Source of the DNA: Ideonella alba | Lineage (GTDB): Bacteria > Pseudomonadota > Gammaproteobacteria > Burkholderiales > Burkholderiaceae_C | Reading direction: 5' to 3' | Assembly: GCF_018069875.1 (NCBI RefSeq) | Contig: NZ_JAGQDF010000008.1 | Location: 185,770-249,769, forward strand | DNA length: 64,000 nt | Part shown: positions 8,560-15,981 of the stretch, in pieces | Layout: the number at the start of each line of letters is the position of its first letter | Numbering within the stretch: the first letter of the stretch is position 1 | The notes under the pieces: model-generated | The model's input: the letters and a program-made list of their open reading frames with translations, nothing else | Databases searched by the model: none | Told to the model about the DNA's origin: nothing | Program-made: the position numbers and the translations under genes

Positions 8560-9600
8560 TTACTTGCTCATGTACTTGGCGCCGATGGCGTGCACTTCGG
8601 CCGCCAGCTTCTTGCCGTCCAGGCCCTTGTCGGTGGCCTGCTTGATCCAGTCGGCCTCGACCGAGGCGGCGGCCTTCTGCATTGCGGCGTAGTCGGCGTC
8701 CTTGATCACCAGGACCTTGTTGCCCTGGGCGGTCATCTTCTTGCGGGCGTCGTCGTTGCCCTGGTCCCAGACCTTGCCGGTCAGCTCCACCAGGGCGGCG
8801 CCGCTGTGTTTGTCGATCACCGCCTTCAGCTCGGGCGACAGCGATTCGAATTTGGCCTTGTTCATCAGCACGGCCATCGGGGTCTGGGTGAAGCCGGGCT
8901 GGTTGGGCTGGCCTTCCATGTGGTACTTGGTGACCTCGTCGATCTTGGTCGCGGGCAGCACTTCCCACGGCGCCATGGCGCCGTCGATCACGCCCTTGCT
9001 GACCGATTCGGTCACCTGGGCGATCGGCATGTTCACCGGCGTGCCGCCCAGCGCGGTCAGGAACAGCGACGAAAAGCGCGAGGGGCTGCGCAGCTTCACG
9101 CCCTTGAAACCATCCACCGTCAGGATCGGCTTGCTGGCGGTGCTCATCACCACGTTGGAGGCGCTGAAGATGGCCAGCACCTTGAAGTCCTTGAAGTCTT
9201 CCTGGCCGTGCTTCTGGTAGTACTCCCACATGGCCTTGGAGCCGGCCAGGCCGCCCGGCGGCAGCGAGAAGGGCAGCTCCAGCGCCTCGGTGCGCGGGAA
9301 GCGGCCGGTGGAGTAGCTCGGCGAGGTCCAGACCACGTCGGCCACGCCGTTCTTCACCTGGTCGGCCAGCTGCGGCGGCGTGCCGCCCAGCTGCAGCGCC
9401 GGGTAGATCTGGCACTTGAGCTTGCCGCCCGAGTCCTTCTCGATCGCCGCGCACCAGGGCTCGGCCACGTTCTTGTGGAAGTTCGAGTTGGGTGCCAGGA
9501 AGTGCGAGAACTTGATCGTCGTGACCTGGGCCTGCGCGGGCAGGGCGCCGATCAGCAGGGTGGCAGCGACACAGGCGAGGGCGCCAAGGCGGATCTTCAT
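8560..9600 (-). CDS. dctP: TRAP transporter periplasmic receptor, copy 2 (DctP family), first gene of operon
   Basis: A 346-aa receptor with signal peptide MKIRLGALACVAATLLIGA...AQA and mature start QVTTIKFSHFLAPNSNF. It shares nearly every block with copy 1, including SPSRFSSLFL, VIDGAMAPWE, KYHMEG, QPGFTQTPMA and VWDQGN. Differences concentrate in the N-terminal 30 mature residues (APNSNFHKNV versus PSTGNFQRFI) and in scattered loop positions, which may tune ligand choice. It is the promoter-proximal gene, transcribed from the divergent region carrying the GTTG/CAAC repeats. The ATG at 9600 is preceded on its strand by GGAGACAACG. Confidence 0.93.
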   Translation of the reverse strand: MKIRLGALACVAATLLIGALPAQAQVTTIKFSHFLAPNSNFHKNVAEPWCAAIEKDSGGKLKCQIYPALQLGGTPPQLADQVKNGVADVVWTSPSYSTGRFPRTEALELPFSLPPGGLAGSKAMWEYYQKHGQEDFKDFKVLAIFSASNVVMSTASKPILTVDGFKGVKLRSPSRFSSLFLTALGGTPVNMPIAQVTESVSKGVIDGAMAPWEVLPATKIDEVTKYHMEGQPNQPGFTQTPMAVLMNKAKFESLSPELKAVIDKHSGAALVELTGKVWDQGNDDARKKMTAQGNKVLVIKDADYAAMQKAAASVEADWIKQATDKGLDGKKLAAEVHAIGAKYMSK

Positions 9601-9660
9601 CGTTGTCTCCAGACGGGTGGCCAGGGGGCGGGTGTGCCTGAATTCATCAGCACACTTTCT

Positions 9661-9674
9661 GTTGCGGCTGCAAC
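9661..9674. promoter_or_regulatory. Inverted repeat 1 (GTTGC-N4-GCAAC), candidate MarR operator
   Basis: GTTGCGGCTGCAAC has perfect five-base arms. It lies 61 bases upstream of the dctP2 start, where a promoter would be. It shares arms with two further repeats in the same divergent region. The likely ligand is the MarR at 5074-5556; this is an inference. Confidence 0.6.
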
Positions 9675-9688
9675 CATATAGATCAACG

Positions 9689-9702
9689 GTTGCGCGCTCA
9701 AC
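9689..9702. promoter_or_regulatory. Inverted repeat 2 (GTTG-N6-CAAC), candidate MarR operator
   Basis: GTTGCGCGCTCAAC has perfect four-base outer arms and one mismatch in the fifth pair. Its centre is about 28 bases from that of repeat 1, close to three helical turns, which would allow cooperative binding on one DNA face. Confidence 0.55.
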
Positions 9703-9745
9703 TATCGGAAACCCCATTGCCGGGATCGGGGGTGGGTGGCAACAA

Positions 9746-9763
9746 TGGTTGCGCGTGCAACCA
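9746..9763. promoter_or_regulatory. Inverted repeat 3, 18-bp operator-like palindrome
   Basis: TGGTTGCGCGTGCAACCA is an inverted repeat with seven-base perfect arms around GCGT, the best of the three copies. It ends 20 bases before the monooxygenase ATG at 9784, so a bound repressor would cover the promoter or early leader. An ATG at 9736 in the same frame would place this repeat inside the gene, which is one reason to prefer 9784. Confidence 0.65.
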
Positions 9764-9783
9764 AATGCGCCCGCACCCACACC

Positions 9784-11481
9784 ATGCACCAGCCCGACAC
9801 CACCCCACGCCGCTCCATCTACTACGACTACCGCGTCCACCCGGCCTGGACGCCGCCGTCGCTGGGCAGCCCGCCGGCGCGCGTGGTGGTGGTGGGCGCC
9901 GGGCCGATCGGCATGGCGCTGGCGCTGGACCTGGCGCGCCATGGCGTGCCGGTGCTGCTGCTCGAGGCGCAGCAGCAGGTCTCCGAAGGCAGCCGGGCGA
10001 TCGTCTTCACCCGGCGCTCGATGGAGATCCTGCAGCAGGTGGGCGCCGACCGCGCGATCACCGCTGCCGGCCTGCCCTGGCGCAGCGGCAACTCCTTCTT
10101 CCGCGGCCAGCGGGTCTTCCGCATGGAGGCGCCGCACGACGACAACGACCGCTTCCACCCGATGATCAACCTGCAGCAGCCCTACCTGGAGGAGGCGCTG
10201 CTCGACCAGATCGCCGCGCAGCCGCTGGTGGAGATGCGCTGGGGCCAGAAGGTCACGCGCATCCTGCGCAACGAGGACGGCGTCGGGGCGCGCCTGGAGG
10301 TCGACACCCCGGGCGGCGTCTATGAGCAGGACGCCGAGTGGGTGGTGGCCTGCGATGGCGCGCGCTCCGAACTGCGCCAGATGTGCGGCCTGCGCATGGA
10401 AGGCGCTTCGTACGAAGGCCGCTTCGTCATCGCCGACATCCGTGTCGACCTGCCGCTGCCCACCGAGCGCCTGGCCTTCTTCGACCCGCCCTGGAACCCC
10501 GGCAACACCGTGCTGATGCACCGCGAGCCGCACGGCATCTGGCGCATCGACTACCAGCTGCCCGCCGACGAGACGCCCGAGCAGGCGCTGTCGCCCGAGT
10601 CGCTGAAGGCCCGCATCGACGCCCAGCTGGCGATGATCGGACACGCCGGCACCTCCTGGGAGATGGACTGGTGTTCGGTCTACTCGGCCCGCGCGATGAC
10701 CCTGCCCGACTACCGCCACCACCGCCTGCTGTTCTGCGGCGACGCGGCGCACATGCTGCCGATCTTCGGCGTGCGCGGCGCCAACACCGGCTGGCAGGAC
10801 GCGCACGACCTGGGCTGGAAGCTGGCCTTCGTGCTCAAGGGCCTGAGCGGCCCGGCGCTGCTGGACAGCTACAGCCACGAACGGGTGGCCGCGGCGCGCG
10901 AGATCATCGACGAGGCCAGCAAGAGCACCCGCTTCATGACGCCGCCCAGCCGGGGCTTCCGGCTGCTGCGCGACGCGGTGCTGAGCCTGTCGCTGTCCCA
11001 GCCTTTCGTGGGCCCGCTGTTCCACTGGCGCACCTCGCGGCCGCACGACTACGCCGACTCGCCGCTGAACAGCCACGACGATGACGACGCGCTGTTCCAG
11101 ACAGGCCCGCGTGATGGCGCGCCCATGCCCAATGTCCGCCTGGGCCCCGACGAGCACCTGATGGACCACTTCGGCCCGGCCTTCTGGCTGCTGCACTTCC
11201 ACCGCGAGGGCGGCGTTCCGCCGGCCCTGCAGGCCGAGGCGCAACGCTGGCGCGAACGTGGCGTGCCGCTGCAGATCGTGGCGGTGCGCAGCGGCGGCGG
11301 CGCCGCCGAAGGCGCCGACCGGGTGATCGACGACCGCGCGGGCCAGGTGCATGGCCGCTACGGTGTGCGCCAGTCCGGCAGCTGCTACCTGCTGCGCCCC
11401 GACCAGCATGTCTGTGCGCGCTGGCTGTCGCTGGACGCCCGCCGCCTGGAGCGCGCGCTGTGCCGCGCCACCGCCCGATGA
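9784..11481 (+). CDS. FAD-dependent aromatic hydroxylase (class A flavoprotein monooxygenase, MhpA-like)
   Basis: A 565-aa flavoprotein that should hydroxylate a phenolic or related aromatic compound using NAD(P)H and O2. The N-terminal FAD motif is VVVVGAGPIGMALALDLARHG (about residues 30-50). EWVVACDGARSELR is the DG motif, and LLFCGDAAHMLPIFGVRGAN with GWQDAHDLGWKLA is the GD motif. The last 160 residues match the thioredoxin-fold tail of MhpA/PheA-type enzymes and have no CxxC. Substrate is not determinable from sequence; 3-(3-hydroxyphenyl)propionate-type acids are one possibility. It is divergent from the TRAP operon and is followed at once by a DUF2783 gene. Confidence 0.85.
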   Translation: MHQPDTTPRRSIYYDYRVHPAWTPPSLGSPPARVVVVGAGPIGMALALDLARHGVPVLLLEAQQQVSEGSRAIVFTRRSMEILQQVGADRAITAAGLPWRSGNSFFRGQRVFRMEAPHDDNDRFHPMINLQQPYLEEALLDQIAAQPLVEMRWGQKVTRILRNEDGVGARLEVDTPGGVYEQDAEWVVACDGARSELRQMCGLRMEGASYEGRFVIADIRVDLPLPTERLAFFDPPWNPGNTVLMHREPHGIWRIDYQLPADETPEQALSPESLKARIDAQLAMIGHAGTSWEMDWCSVYSARAMTLPDYRHHRLLFCGDAAHMLPIFGVRGANTGWQDAHDLGWKLAFVLKGLSGPALLDSYSHERVAAAREIIDEASKSTRFMTPPSRGFRLLRDAVLSLSLSQPFVGPLFHWRTSRPHDYADSPLNSHDDDDALFQTGPRDGAPMPNVRLGPDEHLMDHFGPAFWLLHFHREGGVPPALQAEAQRWRERGVPLQIVAVRSGGGAAEGADRVIDDRAGQVHGRYGVRQSGSCYLLRPDQHVCARWLSLDARRLERALCRATAR

Positions 11482-11504
11482 ACCCCGCCCGCGGAGAAGC
11501 ACCG

Positions 11505-11693
11505 ATGTCCGAACTCAGTACCGCCGACCTGGAGCAGGTCTACGACCGGCTGGCCGAGGCGATCGACCAGGCCGAGGGCCACAGCGAACTGATGCTGGTG
11601 AAGCTGGCGCTGCTGATGGCGCGCGAGCTGGGCCAGCGCGAGCGGGTCGAGGCGCTGATTGGCGACGCGCTGCGCGACCTCGCGCCCGCCTGA
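11505..11693 (+). CDS. DUF2783 small protein, monooxygenase partner
   Basis: A 62-aa acidic helical protein, MSELSTADLEQVYDRLAEAI through GDALRDLAPA, matching the DUF2783 family as I recall it. It has no signal or membrane segment. An ATG at 11478 overlaps the monooxygenase stop, but ATG 11505 has a strong ribosome site (GGAGAAG, about 6 bases upstream), so I prefer it. DUF2783 genes are found next to FAD monooxygenases, which suggests a coupling, stabilising or regulatory subunit; no function is established to my knowledge. Its TGA and the stop of the convergent kinase gene form one TGATCA. Confidence 0.78.
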   Translation: MSELSTADLEQVYDRLAEAIDQAEGHSELMLVKLALLMARELGQRERVEALIGDALRDLAPA

Positions 11694-13064
11694 TCAGGCC
11701 GGCGGCAGCGGCAGCCACAGGCTGGCGCGCGTGCCTTCGCCCGGCGCCGACTGCACCTCCAGCCGGCCGCCATGGCGCTGGGCGATGCGCTGGCAGGTCA
11801 CCAGGCCCAGGCCGGAGCCCTGGAACTGCGCCTGGGTGTGGAAGCGCTGGAATGGACGGAACACGCCGCCCTCGACCCGCGCGGCGTCGAAGCCCGAGCC
11901 GTTGTCGGTCACCGTCAGTTCCGTGCCCTGGTCGGTGGATTGCCAAGCCACGGTGATGCGGGCCGGCTCGCGGCGCGCGCTGTACTTCCAGGCGTTGCCC
12001 AGCAGGTTGGCCAGCACCGAGCGCATCAGGCCGGCGTCGCACCAGGCGGGCATCTCGGGCGGCAGCTGCAGCGTCACCTGCCGCCAGGGCTCCAGTCGCT
12101 GCAGATCGTCCAGCACCTGGCTGGCCAGCGGGGCCAGGTCGTTCCACTGGCAGGCCAGCGGCACGCTGCCGGCGCGCGACAGCACCAGCAGGTCATTGAC
12201 CAGCTCCGACATGTCACGTGCCGAGCGCTCGATCTGCTCCAGGAAGGCCAGGCCAGCGGGGTCCATGCCCTGGGCATGCCGGGTCCTCAGCAGCTGAGAC
12301 AGCCCGGCGATGCCCGACAGCGGACTCTTCAGGTCGTGCGCCGCGGTGCGCGAAAAGGCCTCCAGCTCCAGGTTGGTGGCCTGCAACTCGGCGGTGCGCT
12401 CATCCACCAGGCGTTGCAGCTCGCTGCGCAGCGTGTCCTGGACAGCGTCGCGCTCCCGCCGGGCGGTGATGTCCTCCGCAATGCCGCCCATCAGCACCGG
12501 CTGCCCGCGGGCGTCCAGGATCATGCGCTTGCGGTCCTCGACCCAGCGCACGCTGCCGTCAGGCCGCACGATGCGGTACTCGCAGCTGACCATCTGGCCA
12601 TCGGCCAGGCGCGGATCCAGCGCCCAGGCCGCGGCCAGATCGTCAGGATGCACCGATTCACGCCACAACGCCGGGCGGCGCAGGATCTCGGGCACCGACC
12701 GGCCATAGATCTGCTCGAAGGCCGGGCTCACATAGTGCAGCCGGCTCCCGTCCGGGCTGCCGATCCACAGCACCTCGCCCAGGCTCTCGTGCAACTGGCG
12801 GAACTGCCGCTGCTGCAGCGCCAGCGCGTCGCGCATGCGGCGGTACTCGTGGCGCTGGAACAGGAACAGGCCGACACCGGTCAGCGCGATGAAGGCCAGG
12901 CCCTTGAGCTGCTGCGCCGTGTCCAGCCAGTCGGGGTCGCCGGAGACGGCGTGGACGAGGGCGTCCGAGCCCATGATCCAGGCCACGCCGAACAGCACAT
13001 AGGCCAGGCTCACGCGCCACGCGGCACGGGCGCTGGACAAGGCATCGTCGACCTGGTGAGGCAT
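11694..13064 (-). CDS. Membrane-anchored PAS sensor histidine kinase, orphan
   Basis: A 456-aa sensor kinase. Two N-terminal membrane segments (about 18-38 and 52-70) enclose a short loop. A PAS/PAC module follows (about 85-205; DGSRLHYVSPAFEQIYG, WVEDRKRMI). A short coiled linker leads to the HisKA box SRTAAHDLKSPLSGIAGLSQ (about residue 250) and the ATPase domain with LANLLGNAWKYS (N box), DNGSGF (G1) and GSGLGL (G2). No response regulator is adjacent, so its partner is encoded elsewhere. An exact FNR-type box lies 57 bases upstream of the start, which suggests oxygen-dependent expression. Confidence 0.9.
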   Translation of the reverse strand: MPHQVDDALSSARAAWRVSLAYVLFGVAWIMGSDALVHAVSGDPDWLDTAQQLKGLAFIALTGVGLFLFQRHEYRRMRDALALQQRQFRQLHESLGEVLWIGSPDGSRLHYVSPAFEQIYGRSVPEILRRPALWRESVHPDDLAAAWALDPRLADGQMVSCEYRIVRPDGSVRWVEDRKRMILDARGQPVLMGGIAEDITARRERDAVQDTLRSELQRLVDERTAELQATNLELEAFSRTAAHDLKSPLSGIAGLSQLLRTRHAQGMDPAGLAFLEQIERSARDMSELVNDLLVLSRAGSVPLACQWNDLAPLASQVLDDLQRLEPWRQVTLQLPPEMPAWCDAGLMRSVLANLLGNAWKYSARREPARITVAWQSTDQGTELTVTDNGSGFDAARVEGGVFRPFQRFHTQAQFQGSGLGLVTCQRIAQRHGGRLEVQSAPGEGTRASLWLPLPPA

Positions 13065-13120
13065 GCGGACGGCTACCGCTGAAAGGGCCCCGATTGCACC
13101 AGCCCGCGGCCCTTCACGCC

Positions 13121-13134
13121 TTGATTCGCATCAA
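13121..13134. promoter_or_regulatory. FNR/ANR-type box upstream of the PAS kinase
   Basis: TTGATTCGCATCAA matches the TTGAT-N4-ATCAA consensus of FNR/ANR/DNR regulators at all ten fixed bases. Its centre is about 63 bases upstream of the kinase start (13064). A class II promoter centred at -41.5 would begin transcription near 13086 and leave a leader of about 20 bases. The box lies in the 84-base gap behind the N-acetyltransferase gene. The match is visible; its use is inferred. Confidence 0.6.
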
Positions 13135-13148
13135 TCTGCGAACGCAAC

Positions 13149-14006
13149 TCACTCCCAACCAGGAATGTCGGGCACCACCAGCTGCTGCACCTCGGGCAAG
13201 TCGATGCCGAACTGCCGCCGCAGCAGCGCCTGCAGCGCGGCGCGGTGGCGCAGCGTCCAGCGCTGGACCACCCGGCCCTGGCGCAGCGTGACCTCGCGGT
13301 TGAGCACCGAGACCCGGCCGCCATCGATCAGCGCACGCATCGACAGCCGGCGCCGGAACGGTGAGCTGGGGTGGGTGGCGGTGAAGTGGTTGCCCATCTC
13401 GAAATCAGGCGGGCAGCATTCCTCCAGCGCGGTGGTCCACATCGGGCGCTCGCCCGCCAGGTCCGGGGCCTGGGCCGACAGCGTCCACCAGCGACCCTCG
13501 CGGCGCAGGTGGTGGGTCACACCGCCGCCGCGGACCCGCGCGCCGTCGACCAGCGGCACCGGCACCTGGGGCGCCAGGCCGCCGAAGCCGGCATCCACGA
13601 TCACCGGCCCGCTGGTCAGCGACACCACCAGGAAGTGGTGGGTGCGTCCGGCCTGCTCGCGCGGGCGCTCGACGATCACCCGTGCCAGGTGGTCACGCAC
13701 CGCGAAGCCGTAGTAGCGCAGCGCCGCGCCCAGCAGCGCGCTGTGCTCGAAGCAGTAGCCGCCGCGGCGGCGGGTCACCAGCTTGTCCTGCAAGGAGGGC
13801 AGATCCAGCCGCGGCGGGCGGCCCAGCAGCACGTCCAGGTTCTCGAAGGGGATGCTGCGCATGTGGGCCAGCAGCAGCTGCGCCAGCGTGCCCAGCGAGC
13901 AGTCCTGCGGCGGCTCGACGCCCAGCCGCGCCTGGTAGGCCGGCGCGTCGAAGCTGGTCGGGCTGTCGAGCAGAGTGCTGAGGGTCTTGTCCATCGGTGC
14001 CGCCAT
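13149..14006 (-). CDS. Arylamine N-acetyltransferase
   Basis: A 285-aa NAT family enzyme transferring acetyl from acetyl-CoA to arylamines or hydrazines. The catalytic Cys is in RRRGGYCFEHS (about residue 84), the His in RTHHFLVV, and the Asp in VDAGFGG, so the Cys-His-Asp triad is complete. PFENLDVLLG is also typical. The length fits bacterial NATs. A second in-frame ATG at 13994 (MDKTLSTL) is an alternative start. It is divergent from the antiporter gene with 52 bases between them. Confidence 0.92.
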   Translation of the reverse strand: MAAPMDKTLSTLLDSPTSFDAPAYQARLGVEPPQDCSLGTLAQLLLAHMRSIPFENLDVLLGRPPRLDLPSLQDKLVTRRRGGYCFEHSALLGAALRYYGFAVRDHLARVIVERPREQAGRTHHFLVVSLTSGPVIVDAGFGGLAPQVPVPLVDGARVRGGGVTHHLRREGRWWTLSAQAPDLAGERPMWTTALEECCPPDFEMGNHFTATHPSSPFRRRLSMRALIDGGRVSVLNREVTLRQGRVVQRWTLRHRAALQALLRRQFGIDLPEVQQLVVPDIPGWE

Positions 14007-14058
14007 GTTGGTCCTCGCACACTAACATGGGCCATCCCTCGAACCGGAGTGCCCCCTG

Positions 14059-15126
14059 ATGCACCTGTGGACCCACGTCCTGCCGCCACTGGCGGTGGCC
14101 CTGCTGGCGCTGCCCGCCGCGTGGCTGAGCGGCGGCTGGCTGCTGCTGCCCACCGTGGCGCTGATGGGCGCGGTGCTGGCTGCGGTGCACCACGCCGAGG
14201 TCGTGGCCCACCGCGTGGGCGAGCCGCTGGGCACGCTGGTGCTGGCGCTGGCGGTGACGGTGATCGAGGCGGCACTGATCGTGACGATGATGCTGGCCGG
14301 CGGCGGCGCCGAGGCCGAGCTGCCCCGCGACACCATCTTCTCGGCGGTGATGATCATCTGCAACGGCGTGGTGGGCCTGTGTCTGCTGGCCGGCGGCTGG
14401 CGCCACCACGAGCAGCAGTTCCGCATCGAGGGCGCCAACGCCGGCCTGGCGGCGCTGATCGCGCTGTGCACGCTGACCCTGGTGCTGCCCACCTTCACCA
14501 CCAGTTCGGCCGGCGCCACCTACACCGCCTCGCAGCTGGGCTTTGCGGCGGTGGCCTCGCTGGTGCTGTGGCTGGTCTGGGTCTTCGTGCAGACGATCAG
14601 CCACCGCGACTACTTCCTGCCGCCCGGCGATGTGCGCGACGACCCCCATGCCCATGCCGCTCCCCCCAGCACGCGCGCCGCCTGGCTCAGCTTTGCGCTG
14701 CTGCTGGTGGCGCTGGTGGGCGTGGTCGGTCTGGCCAAGCAGCTCTCGCCGGCGATCGAATCGGCGGTGCGCGCCGCCGGTGCCCCGCGGGCGGTGATCG
14801 GCATCGTCATCGCGATGCTGGTGCTGCTGCCTGAAACCGTGGCCGCGCTGCGCGCCGCACTGGCCAACCGCCTGCAGACCAGCATGAACCTGGCGTTCGG
14901 CTCGGCGTTGGCCAGCATCGGCCTGACCATCCCGGTGGTGGCGGTGGCCTCGCTGTGGCTGGGTCTGCCGCTGACCCTGGGCCTGGGCCCGAAGGACCTG
15001 GCGCTGCTGGTGCTGACCTTCCTGGTCTCGGCGGTCACGCTGGCTTCGGGCCGCAGCCACCTGATGCTGGGCGCGGTGCACCTGGTGATCTTCGCGGCCT
15101 TCCTGTTCCTGGCGCTGGTGCCTTGA
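14059..15126 (+). CDS. Calcium/proton antiporter (CaCA/ChaA family)
   Basis: A 355-aa membrane protein with about 11 hydrophobic segments and two homologous halves, as expected for cation/Ca2+ exchangers. Alpha-repeat motifs are visible: GEPLGTLVLALAVTVIEAAL in the first half and AMLVLLPETVAALRAALANR with NLAFGSALASIGLTIPVV in the second. Acidic residues in both (VIEAAL, LPETVAA) are likely cation ligands. A His-rich cytoplasmic loop (DDPHAHAAPP) separates the halves and may bind metal. The family exports Ca2+, or Na+ or K+, in exchange for protons; ChaA is the nearest model. Confidence 0.88.
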   Translation: MHLWTHVLPPLAVALLALPAAWLSGGWLLLPTVALMGAVLAAVHHAEVVAHRVGEPLGTLVLALAVTVIEAALIVTMMLAGGGAEAELPRDTIFSAVMIICNGVVGLCLLAGGWRHHEQQFRIEGANAGLAALIALCTLTLVLPTFTTSSAGATYTASQLGFAAVASLVLWLVWVFVQTISHRDYFLPPGDVRDDPHAHAAPPSTRAAWLSFALLLVALVGVVGLAKQLSPAIESAVRAAGAPRAVIGIVIAMLVLLPETVAALRAALANRLQTSMNLAFGSALASIGLTIPVVAVASLWLGLPLTLGLGPKDLALLVLTFLVSAVTLASGRSHLMLGAVHLVIFAAFLFLALVP

Positions 15127-15133
15127 GGACGCC

Positions 15134-15832
15134 TCAAGCCCCGCTGCGGGCCAGCGCGTCGCGCAGTTCGCTGCGCAGCGCCCGCAGCGCCGCCAGCTCG
15201 GCCTCGGGCGCGGCGATCGCGCTCCAGGCCATCTCGCCCACGGCGCGCGCGGTGGCGGCCAGGTCCAGCGGCTTGTCGGGCTGGCCCACCACCTCCCACA
15301 GGATGTGCTCCATCGGGCCCAGCACCATCGGCCGCAGCAGGCGCAGCGGCACGTCGGCGCGGACCTCGCCGCTGGCCTGGCCGCGCGCCAGCAGGTCCAT
15401 CAGCGGCGCGGTGTAGCGGCGCTGCAGCGGCAGGAAGCTCTCGCCCAGCGCCTGGCCGCGGCTGCGGCCCTCGCTCAGCACCAGCGCGCACAGGCCGGTG
15501 CCGTGGATCAGGAACAGGCGCAGGTGGGTCTCGACAAAGACCATCAGCTGCTCGCGCACGCTGCGTTCGCGCGGCAGGTTGGCCTGCATCGCGGCGATGA
15601 TCTCGTCGTACCAGTCGCCCAGCACGCGCACGCACAGCTCGCGCTTGCCGCTGAAGTAGGTGAACACCGTGGCCTCGGAGATGCCCAGGCGCTGGGCGAT
15701 CTCGATCGTGGTGGCCCGCTCATAGCCCTTCTCGGCGAAGACCTCGCGGCCCACGCGCAGGATGTCGCGGATGCGCTGTTCGCTCTTGGCGCTGGCGGCG
15801 GCACGGCGTGCGGGAGCGGCGGCGGTGTTCAT
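15134..15832 (-). CDS. TetR family regulator divergent from the liu operon
   Basis: A 232-aa regulator. The N-terminal HTH is typical (IRDILRVGREVFAEKGYERA, IAQRLGISEATVFTYFSGKR), followed by a helical ligand domain. Divergent position suggests control of liuABCDE, with isovaleryl-CoA or another acyl-CoA as a plausible ligand. Betaproteobacteria are reported to use a TetR-type LiuQ for this pathway; whether this protein is an ortholog is unverified. It is also likely to regulate itself, because a perfect repeat (15837-15851) lies four bases upstream of its start codon. A Met-rich, Ala-rich N-terminus (MNTAAAPARRAAASAK) precedes the HTH. Confidence 0.85.
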   Translation of the reverse strand: MNTAAAPARRAAASAKSEQRIRDILRVGREVFAEKGYERATTIEIAQRLGISEATVFTYFSGKRELCVRVLGDWYDEIIAAMQANLPRERSVREQLMVFVETHLRLFLIHGTGLCALVLSEGRSRGQALGESFLPLQRRYTAPLMDLLARGQASGEVRADVPLRLLRPMVLGPMEHILWEVVGQPDKPLDLAATARAVGEMAWSAIAAPEAELAALRALRSELRDALARSGA

Positions 15833-15836
15833 GAAA

Positions 15837-15851
15837 TTGAGTATGACTCAA
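15837..15851. promoter_or_regulatory. TetR-type operator candidate 1 (TTGAGT-N3-ACTCAA)
   Basis: TTGAGTATGACTCAA has perfect six-base arms and ends four bases upstream of the tetR start. A related site with TTGAG/CTCAA arms stands 103 bases away, on the liuA side. The pair, one near each divergent gene, fits autoregulated control by the adjacent TetR. Confidence 0.65.
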
Positions 15852-15857
15852 AAAATG

Positions 15858-15885
15858 CTTGCGAGGCAAGTCTACCGCTGGTAGA
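15858..15885. promoter_or_regulatory. Two overlapping-scale inverted repeats between tetR and liuA
   Basis: CTTGC-GAG-GCAAG (15858-15870) is followed at once by TCTACC-GCT-GGTAGA (15871-15885), both with perfect arms. The second extends to AA...TT with one mismatch on each side. Neither resembles the TTGAG sites, so a second regulator may act here. They could also form RNA hairpins in the tetR or liuA leader. Confidence 0.4.
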
Positions 15886-15939
15886 TTTCGCCGGTTTGCT
15901 GCTGCGGGATGGATCACCCACGGCGGCTCAGGGTTTGTA

Positions 15940-15954
15940 TTGAGTAAGGCTCAA
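15940..15954. promoter_or_regulatory. TetR-type operator candidate 2 (TTGAG-N5-CTCAA)
   Basis: TTGAGTAAGGCTCAA shares arms and the TTGAGTA start with candidate 1. It lies 27 bases upstream of the liuA ATG, where it could overlap the transcription start. The liuA ribosome site GGAGACAGC follows it. Confidence 0.6.
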
Positions 15955-15981
15955 GCCAGAGCCCCCACCGCGGAGACAGCG

